Shown here piece by piece: positions 1 through 7,921 of a DNA stretch of 64,000 bases. A program made the position numbers and the translations under genes. Numbering within the stretch: position 1 is the stretch's first letter; each line of letters begins with the position of its first letter. The notes beneath the pieces were generated by a model. It was not told where the DNA came from. It made no database searches and saw only the letters and a program-made list of their open reading frames with translations. Source of the stretch: an uncultured Oscillospiraceae bacterium. GTDB taxonomy: Bacteria > Bacillota > Clostridia > Oscillospirales > Oscillospiraceae. The stretch is taken from positions 1 to 64,000 of the forward strand of contig CAJUQS010000164.1 of NCBI GenBank assembly GCA_910588365.1. The letters are read 5' to 3'.

Positions 1-588
1 CTCGGTGATCTTCAGCATCCACTGGCTCTTCTCCTTGCGGATGACGGCGCTGCCGCGGCGCTCGCAGACGCCCTCCACCACCTCCTCGTTGGCCAGCACG
101 CACTTGCAGGAGGTGCACCAGTTCACCGGCATGGTGGCCTTGTAGGCCAGGCCCTTCTTGTAGAGCTGGAGGAAGATCCACTGGGTCCATTTATAGTAGT
201 TGGGGTCCGTGGTGTCCACCACCCGGTCCCAGTCAAAGCCGAAGCCCAGCCGCTTGAGCTGCGTCGTGAAGCGGGCGATATTCTGCCTGGTGACGATGGC
301 GGGGTGGATATGGTTTTTGATGGCGTAGTTCTCCGTTGGCAGGCCGAAGGCGTCAAAGCCCATGGGGAAGAGGACGTTATAGCCGTCCATCCGCTTTTTG
401 CGGGTGACGATGTCCATGGCGGTGTAGGGGCGGGGGTGCCCCACGTGGAGCCCCTGGCCGGAGGGGTAGGGGAACTCAATGAGGCCGTAAAACTTTGGCT
501 TGTCGCTGCTGTCGCTGGCGGCAAAGACCTTGTCCTCCTCCCAGCGGGCCTGCCACTTGGGCTCGATGGCTGCAAAATCGTATTTCAA
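1..588 (-). CDS. leuS: Leucyl-tRNA synthetase, N-terminal part (runs off left edge)
   Basis: Class I aminoacyl-tRNA synthetase that charges tRNA-Leu in the cytoplasm. Only about 196 N-terminal residues are present. The reverse strand reads [18 protein letters not shown], then the class I HIGH-type signature as [10 protein letters not shown], and a CTSC zinc-type pair just before the edge. The start is taken as TTG at 588 because the conserved N-terminus begins there; an in-frame GTG lies at 597. The ribosome binding site is weak (AGAAGAAAG). A good promoter lies at 650-678, so the untranslated leader is short and holds no T-box. Identity is secure from the N-terminal motifs. Confidence 0.93.
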   Translation of the reverse strand, partial: MKYDFAAIEPKWQARWEEDKVFAASDSSDKPKFYGLIEFPYPSGQGLHVGHPRPYTAMDIVTRKKRMDGYNVLFPMGFDAFGLPTENYAIKNHIHPAIVTRQNIARFTTQLKRLGFGFDWDRVVDTTDPNYYKWTQWIFLQLYKKGLAYKATMPVNWCTSCKCVLANEEVVEGVCERRGSAVIRKEKSQWMLKITE

Positions 589-649
589 ACTGATCACACT
601 TTCTTCTATTTGGTGTCCGGGATATTCCGGCAAGTATCAAGCAGCATGT

Positions 650-678
650 ATTATATCTGATTTTTTGCCGGATTGCAA
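650..678 (-). promoter_or_regulatory. Promoter for leuS
   Basis: On the reverse strand TTGCAA (673-678) is followed after 17 bases by TATAAT (650-655), a near-consensus vegetative promoter about 50 bases upstream of the leuS start. Confidence 0.7.
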
Positions 679-703
679 GGCATACGTCTTCTAAATATAG
701 GGA

Positions 704-738
704 TCCCCCCATGGAGAGGAGGCTCCATAGGGGGAGAG
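704..738. other. Hairpin between the desulforedoxin gene and leuS
   Basis: An imperfect palindrome (CCCCCATGGAG / CTCCATAGGGGG) sits downstream of the terminator at 797-829 and upstream of the leuS promoter. It has no U-tract. Its role is unknown. A similar CCATAGGGGGA half-site forms the hairpin at 19683-19725. Confidence 0.4.
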
Positions 739-796
739 GACGGATTCTGTGACGCCCGCCTCTTGTGCAAGCTCCAGGCTCCACCTTTTTCCGCGA

Positions 797-829
797 AAAA
801 AGAGGGGAACGAGTTTCCCCGTTCCCCTC
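797..829 (-). terminator. Rho-independent terminator of the perR-rubrerythrin unit
   Basis: Reverse strand: a 10-bp GAGGGGAACG/CGTTCCCCTC stem followed by six T residues, about 20 bases after the stop of the desulforedoxin-domain gene. Confidence 0.88.
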
Positions 830-849
830 AGCATGGGCCATATATTGGC

Positions 850-1179
850 TCAGTCCAGAATCTCCATCAGCCTGCCGCAGCAGACGGGGATGGGCTGACC
901 GGCCTTGATGTGCTCGGTGCGGTTGCAGACATAGCAGTACACGTCGGTGTCATAGGGGGCCAGCACAGTGGGCTGAGCCTTGACCTCCTCGGCGGTAAGG
1001 CCCTCAATGTGGAACTTAGCCGACTTGTCCTCCGCCTTCATATAGGTCCCCATGGGCTCCAGCCGCTTGGTGCCGCCGGTGCAGTTGCCCATCTTGATCC
1101 ACAGGGCTTCCAGCTCCGCGGCCTCGGAGGCGTGCTCGGGGATGATCTCCACGATGTCCTTATCGATACGAATCTTCAT
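850..1179 (-). CDS. Desulforedoxin-domain protein
   Basis: Small 109-residue protein. The C-terminal 35 residues carry CYVC and, 15 residues later, CCGRLM, the four-cysteine iron-binding pattern of desulforedoxin and of the N-terminal domain of desulfoferrodoxin. The first ~70 residues (IRIDKDIVEIIPEHASEAAE onwards) do not show the superoxide reductase HxGH-type iron site, so it should not be called superoxide reductase. It follows the rubrerythrin gene by 21 bases and ends at a strong terminator, so it is probably the last gene of a perR-rubrerythrin unit. An electron-transfer role in peroxide or superoxide defence is inferred from context. Confidence 0.72.
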   Translation of the reverse strand: MKIRIDKDIVEIIPEHASEAAELEALWIKMGNCTGGTKRLEPMGTYMKAEDKSAKFHIEGLTAEEVKAQPTVLAPYDTDVYCYVCNRTEHIKAGQPIPVCCGRLMEILD

Positions 1180-1200
1180 AGCGCAGCACCCCTCCGCGTC

Positions 1201-1743
1201 TTAGCCGAAGTACCGCTCCAGCAGGCCCTTGAACGCCTTGCCGTGGCGGGCCTCGTCCCGGGCCATCTCGTGGACAGTGTCGTGGATAGCATCCAGGCCC
1301 AGCTCCTTGGCCTTCTTGGCAATGGCCATCTTGCCGGCGGTGGCGCCGTTCTCGGCCTCGACCCGCATCTCCAGGTTCTTCTTGGTGCTGTCGGTGACGA
1401 CCTCGCCCAGCAGCTCGGCGAACTTGGCGGCGTGCTCGGCCTCCTCATAGGCGGCCTTCTCCCAGTACAGGCCGATCTCGGGATAGCCCTCGCGATGGGC
1501 CACGCGGGCCATGGCCAGGTACATGCCGACCTCGGTGCACTCGCCGGAGAAGTTGGCCCGCAGGCCCTCCAGGATCTCCGCGTCCACGCCGGCGGCCACG
1601 CCGACCACGTGCTCAGCGGCCCAGCTCATCTCGGACTTCTGCTCGGTGAACTTGGAACCGGGCACACCGCACTGGGGGCACTTCTCGGGGGGCACATCAC
1701 CTTCATGCACGTAACCGCAGACAGGGCAAACCCACTTTTTCAT
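1201..1743 (-). CDS. Reverse rubrerythrin (rubredoxin domain N-terminal, diiron domain C-terminal)
   Basis: Peroxidase of anaerobes that reduces hydrogen peroxide with electrons passed from its own rubredoxin centre. Residues 1-35 hold the rubredoxin-type CPVCGYVH and CPQCGVPG pairs; residues ~50-180 are the ferritin-like four-helix domain with diiron ligands in GECTE, EEAEH and ARDEARH. This domain order is reversed relative to classical rubrerythrin, as known for clostridial reverse rubrerythrins. A ribosome binding site (AAAGGAG) precedes the ATG. It lies between the PerR-type regulator and the desulforedoxin gene in the same direction, which fits peroxide-responsive control. Confidence 0.93.
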   Translation of the reverse strand: MKKWVCPVCGYVHEGDVPPEKCPQCGVPGSKFTEQKSEMSWAAEHVVGVAAGVDAEILEGLRANFSGECTEVGMYLAMARVAHREGYPEIGLYWEKAAYEEAEHAAKFAELLGEVVTDSTKKNLEMRVEAENGATAGKMAIAKKAKELGLDAIHDTVHEMARDEARHGKAFKGLLERYFG

Positions 1744-1803
1744 AGTAAAATTCTCCTTTTAAAAAAAATATCCTGCATAAATTTTAGACGCCTCTCAGCG
1801 TTG

Positions 1804-2187
1804 CTAACACAGTCCGGCAGACCGCCGGCAGACGGGGCACAGGCCCCGATAGACCACCGCGCAGTCCTCCAGCAAAAAACCGGCGGTATCGCCGGGCGGA
1901 TCCACCGCCACCGGGGGAATATCAGCCACCGCGCCGCAAACCCGGCACCGGACATGGCCGTGGGGCGCGGTCTGGCCGTCGTAACGGCTGTCGCTGCCCG
2001 CCAGGTCCAGGCGGAGGATTTTGCCCTCTGCCGCCATCCGCGCCAGTACACGGTAGACCGTGGAGCGGCTGATGGTGGGGTGGCGCTGATGCACACGGTC
2101 ATACACCAGGGCGGCGGTGGGGTGATCACACATCCCGCACAGCGTCTGATGGATGATCTCCTTTTGCATGGTGTTTCTGTCCGCCAT
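1804..2187 (-). CDS. perR: Fur/PerR-family transcriptional regulator
   Basis: 127-residue metal-dependent repressor. The N-terminal winged helix includes PTISRSTVYRVLARM, the recognition helix pattern of the family; the C-terminal half has HGHVRCRVCG and CPVC, giving the paired CxxC structural zinc site, with histidines for the regulatory metal. PerR rather than Fur is inferred because the next genes are rubrerythrin and a desulforedoxin protein. RBS AAGGAG precedes the ATG. The promoter region carries a perfect short palindrome (2206-2216) that could be its own operator. Confidence 0.85.
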   Translation of the reverse strand: MADRNTMQKEIIHQTLCGMCDHPTAALVYDRVHQRHPTISRSTVYRVLARMAAEGKILRLDLAGSDSRYDGQTAPHGHVRCRVCGAVADIPPVAVDPPGDTAGFLLEDCAVVYRGLCPVCRRSAGLC

Positions 2188-2205
2188 GATTCTGACTCCT
2201 TAATG

Positions 2206-2252
2206 GGATTAAATCCTAAAAGGAATATAACATGCTTTGCCCCTCCTGTCAA
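2206..2252 (-). promoter_or_regulatory. Promoter and possible operator of the PerR-type gene
   Basis: Reverse strand TTGACA (2247-2252), 17 bases, TATATT (2224-2229). Just downstream lies the perfect inverted repeat GGATTTAATCC (2206-2216), placed where an autoregulatory repressor would bind. It differs from the Bacillus PerR box, so binding is an inference. Confidence 0.6.
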
Positions 2253-2273
2253 GAGGAATTTTTTATCCGCCTG

Positions 2274-2419
2274 AGAGCCTGTTTAAGAAGCTGTATTCAC
2301 AACCGTTGAACGCTGTCTGGCCAGTCTTTTTCCCGCCATACTGCGTCGTTTTTCCTTGCAATGTATGGCGGCAAAAGGGCCGATCTTTGGGCATGTTGAC
2401 AGTTTTCAAACAAGCCCTA
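2274..2419. repeat. PAL-1, composite palindromic element
   Basis: Begins with GAGCCTGTTTAAGAAGC and ends with TTTTCAAACAAGCCCT; an inner segment CTGTATTCACAACCGTTGAA matches the PAL family seen near the origin. Probably two nested or fused copies. No coding potential. Confidence 0.5.
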
Positions 2420-2453
2420 TGTCCCAACTGTCCTTCTCACAAAATATAGGGGC

Positions 2454-2482
2454 TTGACTCCATAGGGAAAATGATGTAAACT
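2454..2482 (+). promoter_or_regulatory. Promoter for the M23 peptidase gene
   Basis: TTGACT (2454-2459), 17-base spacer, TAAACT (2477-2482), about 60 bases before the start codon. Confidence 0.55.
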
Positions 2483-2541
2483 GTCTCTGTAACTATTTGT
2501 AACCCTTTATCTTCTTTTGTAACCATGCCGGAGGATGTCTT

Positions 2542-4332
2542 ATGGCCTCGAAAAATAACAGAAGCAAAAAGAACAGGCAGGCGCGGACCAGGCAGTCTGC
2601 TCCCGCTCCCGCCGTGGTGACCGAAAGCGCGGCACCTGCCCCCAAAGCGGCCCGGACCGAGCAATCGGCACCTGCCCCCAAAGCGGCCCAGGCCCAAAGT
2701 CCCACGCCCGCTCCCGCAGCGGCCCGGGCCAAAGGACCGGCGCCTGCCCCTCAGGGCGCGGCCCGGCAGCAGCCGGTCCGGCGCACCGTCTCCGCCGTCC
2801 GGGACGGACGCCCCCGCCGGATTCCCGGCTACCGGGACCGCCAGCGCTTCCCGGAGTCCAACAGCCCCTACAAACAGCTGCACCTCCTGCTGGCCGGGTG
2901 TATGCCCCTGATCCGGCACCGGCTGAAGGGCCTCTTCAGCCGGACCCGCACCGCCCTCTCCCAGTTTGCCGCCCGGCGGCGGGGCGCCGCGGAGCCGGGC
3001 AGGAAGCTTGTGCCGGCGGCCCTTTTCCTGGCCGCCAGCCTGGCGGTCACCGTGTTCGCCGTCTTCCAGGTGCTCTACACCACCGCCACCACGGTCACCT
3101 TTGATGGTGTGGAGCTGGGCACCGTGGCCAGCGAGGAGGCCGCCCAGGCGGCTGTGCTCAGCGTGGAGCGCTCCATCTCTGACGCCATCGGCAGCGACTA
3201 CACCCTGGAGGCCAGCAAGGTCTCCTACTCCACCCATCTGACCTACCGCAGCGCCCTGGTGGACGAGACGGATCTGGAGGAGGCCCTCAGCGACACCCTG
3301 CGGGTGGTGGAGCACGGCTACGCCCTCTATGTGGGCGGCGAGTTCATCGGCGCCACCCAGACGGAGGGGGCGATGGAGGACGCGCTGGCCCAGGTGGCCG
3401 CCCCCTACCGCAACGAAAACACCGTATCCATCGACTTCCTGGAGGACGTGGAGGTCCGGGAGTGCGATCTGCCGGTGGAGGAGTTCACCAACCTGGCCGA
3501 CGTGCTCCAGCTGCTCAACAGCACCAAGGCCGGCGAGGTCACCCACACCGTGGAGGCCGGCGACGTCTGGTCCGTCATTGCCCAGGACCACAACATGACC
3601 AACGCGGAGCTGCTGGCGCTGAATCCCGGCTATGACATCGACAAGCTGCAGATCGGCGACGTGCTGGTCATCAGCAACGCCGTACCCTATCTGACCGTGA
3701 AGGCCACCCAGATGGAGTACTACACGGCGGAGATCCCCTACGAGATCGAGTACGTGGACGATGACACCATGTGGGAGGGCGACACCCGGATCATCACCAA
3801 GGGGCAGTACGGCGCCGCCGACACGGTGGCAAAGGTCACCTATCAGGGCCTGGAGGAGATCGAGCGGGTCATTGAGTCCCAGACTATGATTGCCGAGCCT
3901 GTCACCGAGGTCCAGGCCAGGGGCACTCTGGAGCGGCCCAGCTGGCTGCCCACCGGCTCCTTCCGCTGGCCCACCAGCGGCAATATCACCTCCAAGTACG
4001 GCTACCGCAATATCTTCGGCGGCAGCTCCTTCCACGGCGGCATCGACATCGCCAACTCCTACGGCACGGACATCGTGGCCGCCGACGGCGGCGAGGTCGT
4101 CTACGCCGGCTGGTCCAGCGGCTACGGCTACCTGGTCCAGATTGACCACGGAAACGGCTACGTCACCTACTACGGCCACAACAGCAGCCTTGAGGTCAGT
4201 GTGGGCGAGAAGGTCTACAAGGGACAGCACATCGCCGAGATGGGCTCCACCGGACGCTCCACCGGCAACCACTGCCACTTCGAGGTCCGCCTCAACGGCG
4301 AGCGGCAGAACCCGATGAACTATCTGCCCTGA
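2542..4332 (+). CDS. Membrane-anchored M23 metallopeptidase with LysM and G5 domains
   Basis: 596-residue cell-wall hydrolase, expected to cut peptidoglycan peptides outside the membrane. Order: a cytoplasmic Ala/Pro/Lys-rich tail (1-~95), one transmembrane helix (~155-180, LVPAALFLAASLAVTVFAV), a spacer, a LysM domain (~330-375, HTVEAGDVWSVIAQDHN to LQIGDVLVI), a G5 domain (~380-460) and a C-terminal M23 domain with the zinc ligands in HGGIDIA and HCHFEVR. GGAGG lies a few bases before the ATG. Followed by a two-hairpin BH element and a strong terminator. The repeated AAPAPKAA-type tail is low complexity and its role is unknown. Confidence 0.9.
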   Translation: MASKNNRSKKNRQARTRQSAPAPAVVTESAAPAPKAARTEQSAPAPKAAQAQSPTPAPAAARAKGPAPAPQGAARQQPVRRTVSAVRDGRPRRIPGYRDRQRFPESNSPYKQLHLLLAGCMPLIRHRLKGLFSRTRTALSQFAARRRGAAEPGRKLVPAALFLAASLAVTVFAVFQVLYTTATTVTFDGVELGTVASEEAAQAAVLSVERSISDAIGSDYTLEASKVSYSTHLTYRSALVDETDLEEALSDTLRVVEHGYALYVGGEFIGATQTEGAMEDALAQVAAPYRNENTVSIDFLEDVEVRECDLPVEEFTNLADVLQLLNSTKAGEVTHTVEAGDVWSVIAQDHNMTNAELLALNPGYDIDKLQIGDVLVISNAVPYLTVKATQMEYYTAEIPYEIEYVDDDTMWEGDTRIITKGQYGAADTVAKVTYQGLEEIERVIESQTMIAEPVTEVQARGTLERPSWLPTGSFRWPTSGNITSKYGYRNIFGGSSFHGGIDIANSYGTDIVAADGGEVVYAGWSSGYGYLVQIDHGNGYVTYYGHNSSLEVSVGEKVYKGQHIAEMGSTGRSTGNHCHFEVRLNGERQNPMNYLP

Positions 4333-4339
4333 GTCAATC

Positions 4340-4400
4340 ATTCTTTTCTCTGAAAAGAAAAGAATCAAAAGAAACTTTTGCGGCAAAACTCCGTTTTGCC
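4340..4400 (+). repeat. BH-1, two-hairpin 3'-end element
   Basis: Stem I ATTCTTTTC/GAAAAGAAT, linker CAAAAGAAACTTTTGC, stem II GGCAAAAC/GTTTTGCC. It begins eight bases after the stop of the M23 peptidase gene. Confidence 0.75.
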
Positions 4401-4414
4401 ATCATACCCCCATA

Positions 4415-4458
4415 AGAAGAGCACCCCCGCGCCGAACCCGGCGCGGGGGTGCTCTTCT
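4415..4458. terminator. Bidirectional hairpin terminator between convergent genes
   Basis: A perfect 20-bp stem (AGAAGAGCACCCCCGCGCCG with its complement) between the convergent M23 and MATE genes. Right after it, 4462-4474 holds ACAAACAAGCCCT, a half-site of the PAL repeat family. Confidence 0.75.
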
Positions 4459-4475
4459 GTACAAACAAGCCCTTA

Positions 4476-5831
4476 TTAGGACGCAAGACTCTTGAACATG
4501 CGCCGCAGAACCAGCATGGCCGTGACAGCCAGAATGATCTCGGTGATCATCTGGGCGTAGGCCAGACCGTAGAGGGGGAACAGGGCGTTGAGGATATAGA
4601 GGGCGGGGATCTCCATGATAATCTTGCGCAGGATGGCGAAAAAGAAAGCCCGCTTCCCGGAGCCCACGGCCTGGAACACGCCCACGGCCATGAAGTCGAT
4701 GTTCAAAAAGGGCAGTGCCAGGCACATGCCGTGGAGGAACCGGGCGCCGTAGGCCACAATCTCGTCGTTTTTAATGAACAGCCGGATGAAGAAGCCGGCG
4801 CCGAAGTAGTAACACACGGCCACGGCGGTCAGAAAGGAGACGGTGACCTTCATGGAGAAGCCGACGGCCTCCTTCATCCGCTCCCGGTTGCCGGAGGCGT
4901 AGTTATAGCCCACCAGGGGCATGACCCCCTGTGAGCCGCCCATGGCGATATTCATGGGCACCATATTGATCTTCTGGGCGATGCCCATGGCGGCCACGGC
5001 GGACTCGCCAAAGGCGGAGGTGAAGTTATTGAGCACGGTCATACCCGTCACGTTCAGCAGGTTCTGGATGGACGCCGGGATGCCCACGCCGCACACGCCC
5101 GCCACAATCCGTTTATCCGGGCGGAACATTCTGGGGTCAATGCAGACATAGGTCCTGCCACGCTTCACGGCCAGCAGGATGAAGAAGTACCCGCAGGCGG
5201 CGCAGTTGGAGAGGAAAGTGGCCAGTCCCGCCCCGGCCGCGCCCATGTTCAGCCCCTGGGGCAGGATGAAGATGGGGTCCAGCACCATATTCAGCAGACA
5301 GCCGCTCATGGTGCCCACGCTGGCGTGGAGGGTACTGCCCTCGGAGCGGACCATATAGGCCATGACCACGTTGAGGATGGCGGGGACTGCGCCCCAGGTG
5401 ACGGTCCAGTGGAGGTACTGGCCGGTAGCCTCCGCCGTGCCGGGATCGGTGCCCAGCAGGACCAGCAGGGGCCCCTTGGCCGTCAGCATCAGCAGGGTAA
5501 ACACCAGGCCGCCGCAGACGGAGCCGTAGAAGCCGAAGGCGGAGACTCTGCGCACGGTATCGTACTCCTTCCGGCCCAGGGCCCGGCTCATCATACTGGA
5601 GCTGCCCACGCCGAAGAGATTATTGACCGCGTTGAAGGCCAGCAGGACCGGGGCCGCCAGGGTGACGGCGGCATTCTGCACCGGGTTATTGAGCATTCCC
5701 ACGAAGTAGGTGTCCGCCAGGTTATAGATGACCATTACCAGGGAGCTGAGGATCGTCGGCGCGGCCATGGAGATGAAGGCTTTTGATATGGGGGCCTCCT
5801 CAAAAAGATAGGCTTTTTTCTGATCTTCCAT
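4476..5831 (-). CDS. MATE-family multidrug/sodium antiporter
   Basis: 451-residue inner-membrane exporter with about twelve hydrophobic segments. The N-terminus (ISKAFISMAAPTILSSLVMV followed by YNLADTYFVGML) and the internal repeat (VGIPASIQNLLNVTGMTVLN) match NorM/DinF-type MATE transporters, which extrude drugs or metabolites using a sodium or proton gradient. Length is normal for the family. The start ATG at 5831 gives the typical short amphipathic N-terminus. It stands alone, convergent with the M23 gene; substrate cannot be told. Confidence 0.9.
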   Translation of the reverse strand: MEDQKKAYLFEEAPISKAFISMAAPTILSSLVMVIYNLADTYFVGMLNNPVQNAAVTLAAPVLLAFNAVNNLFGVGSSSMMSRALGRKEYDTVRRVSAFGFYGSVCGGLVFTLLMLTAKGPLLVLLGTDPGTAEATGQYLHWTVTWGAVPAILNVVMAYMVRSEGSTLHASVGTMSGCLLNMVLDPIFILPQGLNMGAAGAGLATFLSNCAACGYFFILLAVKRGRTYVCIDPRMFRPDKRIVAGVCGVGIPASIQNLLNVTGMTVLNNFTSAFGESAVAAMGIAQKINMVPMNIAMGGSQGVMPLVGYNYASGNRERMKEAVGFSMKVTVSFLTAVAVCYYFGAGFFIRLFIKNDEIVAYGARFLHGMCLALPFLNIDFMAVGVFQAVGSGKRAFFFAILRKIIMEIPALYILNALFPLYGLAYAQMITEIILAVTAMLVLRRMFKSLAS

Positions 5832-5891
5832 TGATGGTACTCTTTTCTAATCAAAAGTTATTTGCCCGGGCTTACGCAGCCCGGACCCGCG

Positions 5892-5951
5892 GTCCGCTTT
5901 TGGACGCCCAAAAGCGGACGGAAAAACCGCTTAGGGGCTCCCGCCCCTAAG
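5892..5951 (+). repeat. BH-2, two-hairpin element
   Basis: Stem I GTCCGCTTTT/AAAAGCGGAC, linker GGAAAAACCG, stem II CTTAGGGGC/GCCCCTAAG. Same layout as the other BH copies but not directly behind a gene. Confidence 0.6.
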
Positions 5952-6162
5952 AGCCCCGCTCGGGGCCGTCCCAGGCAGCGCTTGCGTCGCCCGAGCCGTC
6001 GTTGGGCCGTAGGCCCAATGACGCGAGTCACCGCACTCCCCCCGCTGCTTCGCCACCGTTAGGACTCGTGGGTAGACGATAGGCAGCGGCATACGAAGGG
6101 CAGGCACTCGGGTAGAATAAATCCAGCTATAGCAGAGGGCAAATAAACAAAAAGTTGGGGTT

Positions 6163-6222
6163 CTTAGGGGCAGAGCCCCTAAGCGCCTTTTTGGACACTT
6201 TTTGTACGCACAAAAAGTGTCC
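6163..6222 (-). repeat. BH-3, two-hairpin element
   Basis: Reverse orientation: stem I GGACACTTTTTGT/ACAAAAAGTGTCC, linker AAAAAGGCG, stem II CTTAGGGGC/GCCCCTAAG. It lies 3' of the XRE-flavodoxin gene on the same strand, though about 40 bases after its stop. Confidence 0.6.
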
Positions 6223-6259
6223 GCGGGGTGCGGGGCCGCGAAGGCCCCGTCAGAAAAAC

Positions 6260-7534
6260 TTATTCCACGATATGGGCCGCGAAGGCGGCGCCCCTCCTGG
6301 CGATACCGGGCAGCTTCACCAGACTCCCCTTCTCATTGGCCGTCTCCAGCAGGCAGAACCGGGGCGGAAGGTAGAAGCTCTTATTCATATTCAGCCCGGA
6401 GATGAGCTGCCGCGCCAGCAGATCCCCGCCGGAATAGCCGGAGACAATAAGCCCGTACAGGCGCTTCTCATAGAAGCGGCTCTGGCGAAACAGCGCCGTC
6501 AGGCGGTTCACAAAGGCCGTCAGATTCGCCGCCAGGGCGTCATTATAGTTGGCGCACAGCATCACCAGCGCGTCGCAGTCCTTTACCGCCGGGAACACCT
6601 CATCCACCATGGGACCTCCATAAAAACAGCCGCCCCCCTGGCCGAAGTGGAGGCAGGCCGTATAGCTGCACCCGATACAGTCCGCCAGCGTGCCGTTTTG
6701 CAGGCACACCTCCTGCACCGCGATATCCGGCCCCAGCCCCGCCTTTACCAGCTCCCACAGCGCCAGGGTATTGCTGGTGGCCCGGGCCGAGGCGTGGAGT
6801 GCCAGCACATTTTTCACAGCCGGCGGGCCCTCCCAGGCGGTCAGGCGCTCCGCCAGCTCCGCCAGCGCCAGCCGGAAGGCCGTGGGCTCGTCCGTGCCGC
6901 CCAGCTCCGCCTGTACCCGGAAGTTGCGCAGCGAGCCCGTGGCCTCCACCAGGGGCCGCCCCAGAAACGCACAGCCCGCCAGATTGGCCGCCAGCACCAG
7001 ATCCCGGGCCACGTCCTTGGTATACAGCTCCCCGACGCCCGTGACCACCACCCCGGCGGTACAGCCCTCCAGCACCCCGCCGTCCCGGCGGAGCACCGAG
7101 AGCATCTTATAATACTCCACGTTGCACCCCGCCCCGTCCAGCGCGATGGCAAAGATCAGCTTCCTGTCCTGCAGGCCCTGCAGGCCCTCCGACGGGTCCC
7201 GCCAGACTGTCCCCGCCGGAAGGACAGGGACAAGGGTCGCCTTCAGCGACTCGCTATACTCATTATACGGCAAAATTACCGTCAGTAATGGCGCATCCCC
7301 CCGCTCTGCCCCGCCCCGGTCGTCAGAGAGGCCCAGAAGGTAATCCACAGACACGCCAAAGCAGTCGGATAACATCATCAGATTTGTGGCGGAAACATTG
7401 ACCTGCCCATATTCAATTTTCTGATAATGCTGATAGGTACAGCCTAAAGCCGCCGCAATATCAGCTTGTTTGGCATTTTTTTCCTTCCGAAGCAATTTTA
7501 AGCGATTTGAAAATTCCGCCAGCTTTACTTCCAT
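6260..7534 (-). CDS. XRE DNA-binding domain fused to two flavodoxin-like domains with a possible Fe-S site
   Basis: 424-residue fusion in one uninterrupted frame. Residues ~5-72 are a helix-turn-helix XRE domain (KQADIAAALGCTYQHYQKIE, ending VDYLLGLSDD). Residues ~85-230 form an alpha/beta domain resembling a degenerate flavodoxin/FMN reductase fold. Residues ~235-410 resemble NADPH-dependent FMN reductase or iron-sulfur flavoprotein, with ALHASARATSNT as the phosphate loop and cysteines spaced C-x2-C-x4-C-x7-C (CIGCSYTAC then C). The ATG at 7534 is chosen because TTGAGG lies upstream; a longer in-frame form starts at 7561. It diverges from a small DUF6809-like gene over an 84-base promoter gap. 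A redox- or flavin-responsive regulator is inferred, not known. Confidence 0.75.
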   Translation of the reverse strand: MEVKLAEFSNRLKLLRKEKNAKQADIAAALGCTYQHYQKIEYGQVNVSATNLMMLSDCFGVSVDYLLGLSDDRGGAERGDAPLLTVILPYNEYSESLKATLVPVLPAGTVWRDPSEGLQGLQDRKLIFAIALDGAGCNVEYYKMLSVLRRDGGVLEGCTAGVVVTGVGELYTKDVARDLVLAANLAGCAFLGRPLVEATGSLRNFRVQAELGGTDEPTAFRLALAELAERLTAWEGPPAVKNVLALHASARATSNTLALWELVKAGLGPDIAVQEVCLQNGTLADCIGCSYTACLHFGQGGGCFYGGPMVDEVFPAVKDCDALVMLCANYNDALAANLTAFVNRLTALFRQSRFYEKRLYGLIVSGYSGGDLLARQLISGLNMNKSFYLPPRFCLLETANEKGSLVKLPGIARRGAAFAAHIVE

Positions 7535-7552
7535 AAAAACCTCAAAATACCC

Positions 7553-7580
7553 TTGACACAAATATAATAATGCGTATAAT
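7553..7580 (+). promoter_or_regulatory. Promoter of the divergent small gene
   Basis: TTGACA (7553-7558), 16 bases, TATAAT (7575-7580), in the AT-rich gap between the XRE-flavodoxin gene and the small gene. Confidence 0.75.
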
Positions 7581-7618
7581 ATAAATACAATCTTAAAGTT
7601 TGTAAAGGAGAAAATACT

Positions 7619-7858
7619 ATGAACACAACATATGAATGGCTATATGACAACTATGCGGAGCCGCTGCTGAAGGAGATTTACGGGTCAGAGGAGAAGGAGT
7701 TGGAGGAGCTGTCCCGGGAGCTGGGGCTGACCGACTCAGGACGGGTCCAGCTGATCGACCATCTGACAACGATACGGCTGCGCTGGGGAACGGAGGGGTT
7801 TGCCCTGGGCGTGCAGCTTGGCGTGCGGCTGACCGCGCCTATTATGAAAGAGACATAA
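7619..7858 (+). CDS. Small helical protein, DUF6809-like
   Basis: 79 residues, acidic, predicted mostly helical, ending FALGVQLGVRLTAPIMKET. That C-terminal GxxLGxxL pattern and the LYDNYAEPL N-terminus resemble the protein at 62438 (LYSTFAPDR, FTLGYRLGAQLML) and the DUF6809 family as I recall it. RBS AAAGGAG is 8 bases before the ATG. It is divergent from the XRE-flavodoxin gene, the same arrangement as three other regulator/small-gene pairs in this window. Function unknown. Confidence 0.75.
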   Translation: MNTTYEWLYDNYAEPLLKEIYGSEEKELEELSRELGLTDSGRVQLIDHLTTIRLRWGTEGFALGVQLGVRLTAPIMKET

Positions 7859-7915
7859 GCAAAACGGAGTTTTGCGCAAAAAGTTCTTTTGATTCTTTTC
7901 TTTCAAGAAAAGAAT
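7859..7915 (-). repeat. BH-4, two-hairpin 3'-end element
   Basis: Reads leftwards directly after the stop codon of the dehydrogenase-like gene: stem I ATTCTTTTC/GAAAAGAAT, linker CAAAAGAACTTTTTGC, stem II GCAAAAC/GTTTTGC. Confidence 0.75.
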
Positions 7916-7921
7916 GACTGC

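Larger units (their letters stand above)
5832..6259. other. 428-base intergenic region with two inverted BH copies
   Basis: No gene seen. It holds two BH elements in opposite orientation (5892-5951 and 6163-6222) about 210 bases apart. The stretch between them is GC-rich with small hairpins (GGGCCGTAGGCCC) and no supported reading frame. Possibly decayed mobile or coding sequence. Confidence 0.5.

Noticed and set aside
598..795. A T-box in front of leuS
   Set aside because: A consensus promoter sits about 50 bases from the start, leaving no room for a leader, and no GGGTGGNACC sequence is present.
850..1179. Naming the gene superoxide reductase
   Set aside because: Only the desulforedoxin-type four-cysteine site is visible; the histidine-cysteine iron site of superoxide reductase is absent.
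673..2274. A 533-codon plus-strand frame opposite rubrerythrin and PerR
   Set aside because: Low-complexity Gly/Leu/His-rich antisense translation; the reverse strand carries three recognisable genes.
2437..4386. A 649-codon minus-strand frame opposite the M23 peptidase
   Set aside because: Antisense shadow with repetitive Gly/Val/His/Asp content; the plus strand shows LysM, G5 and M23 domains.
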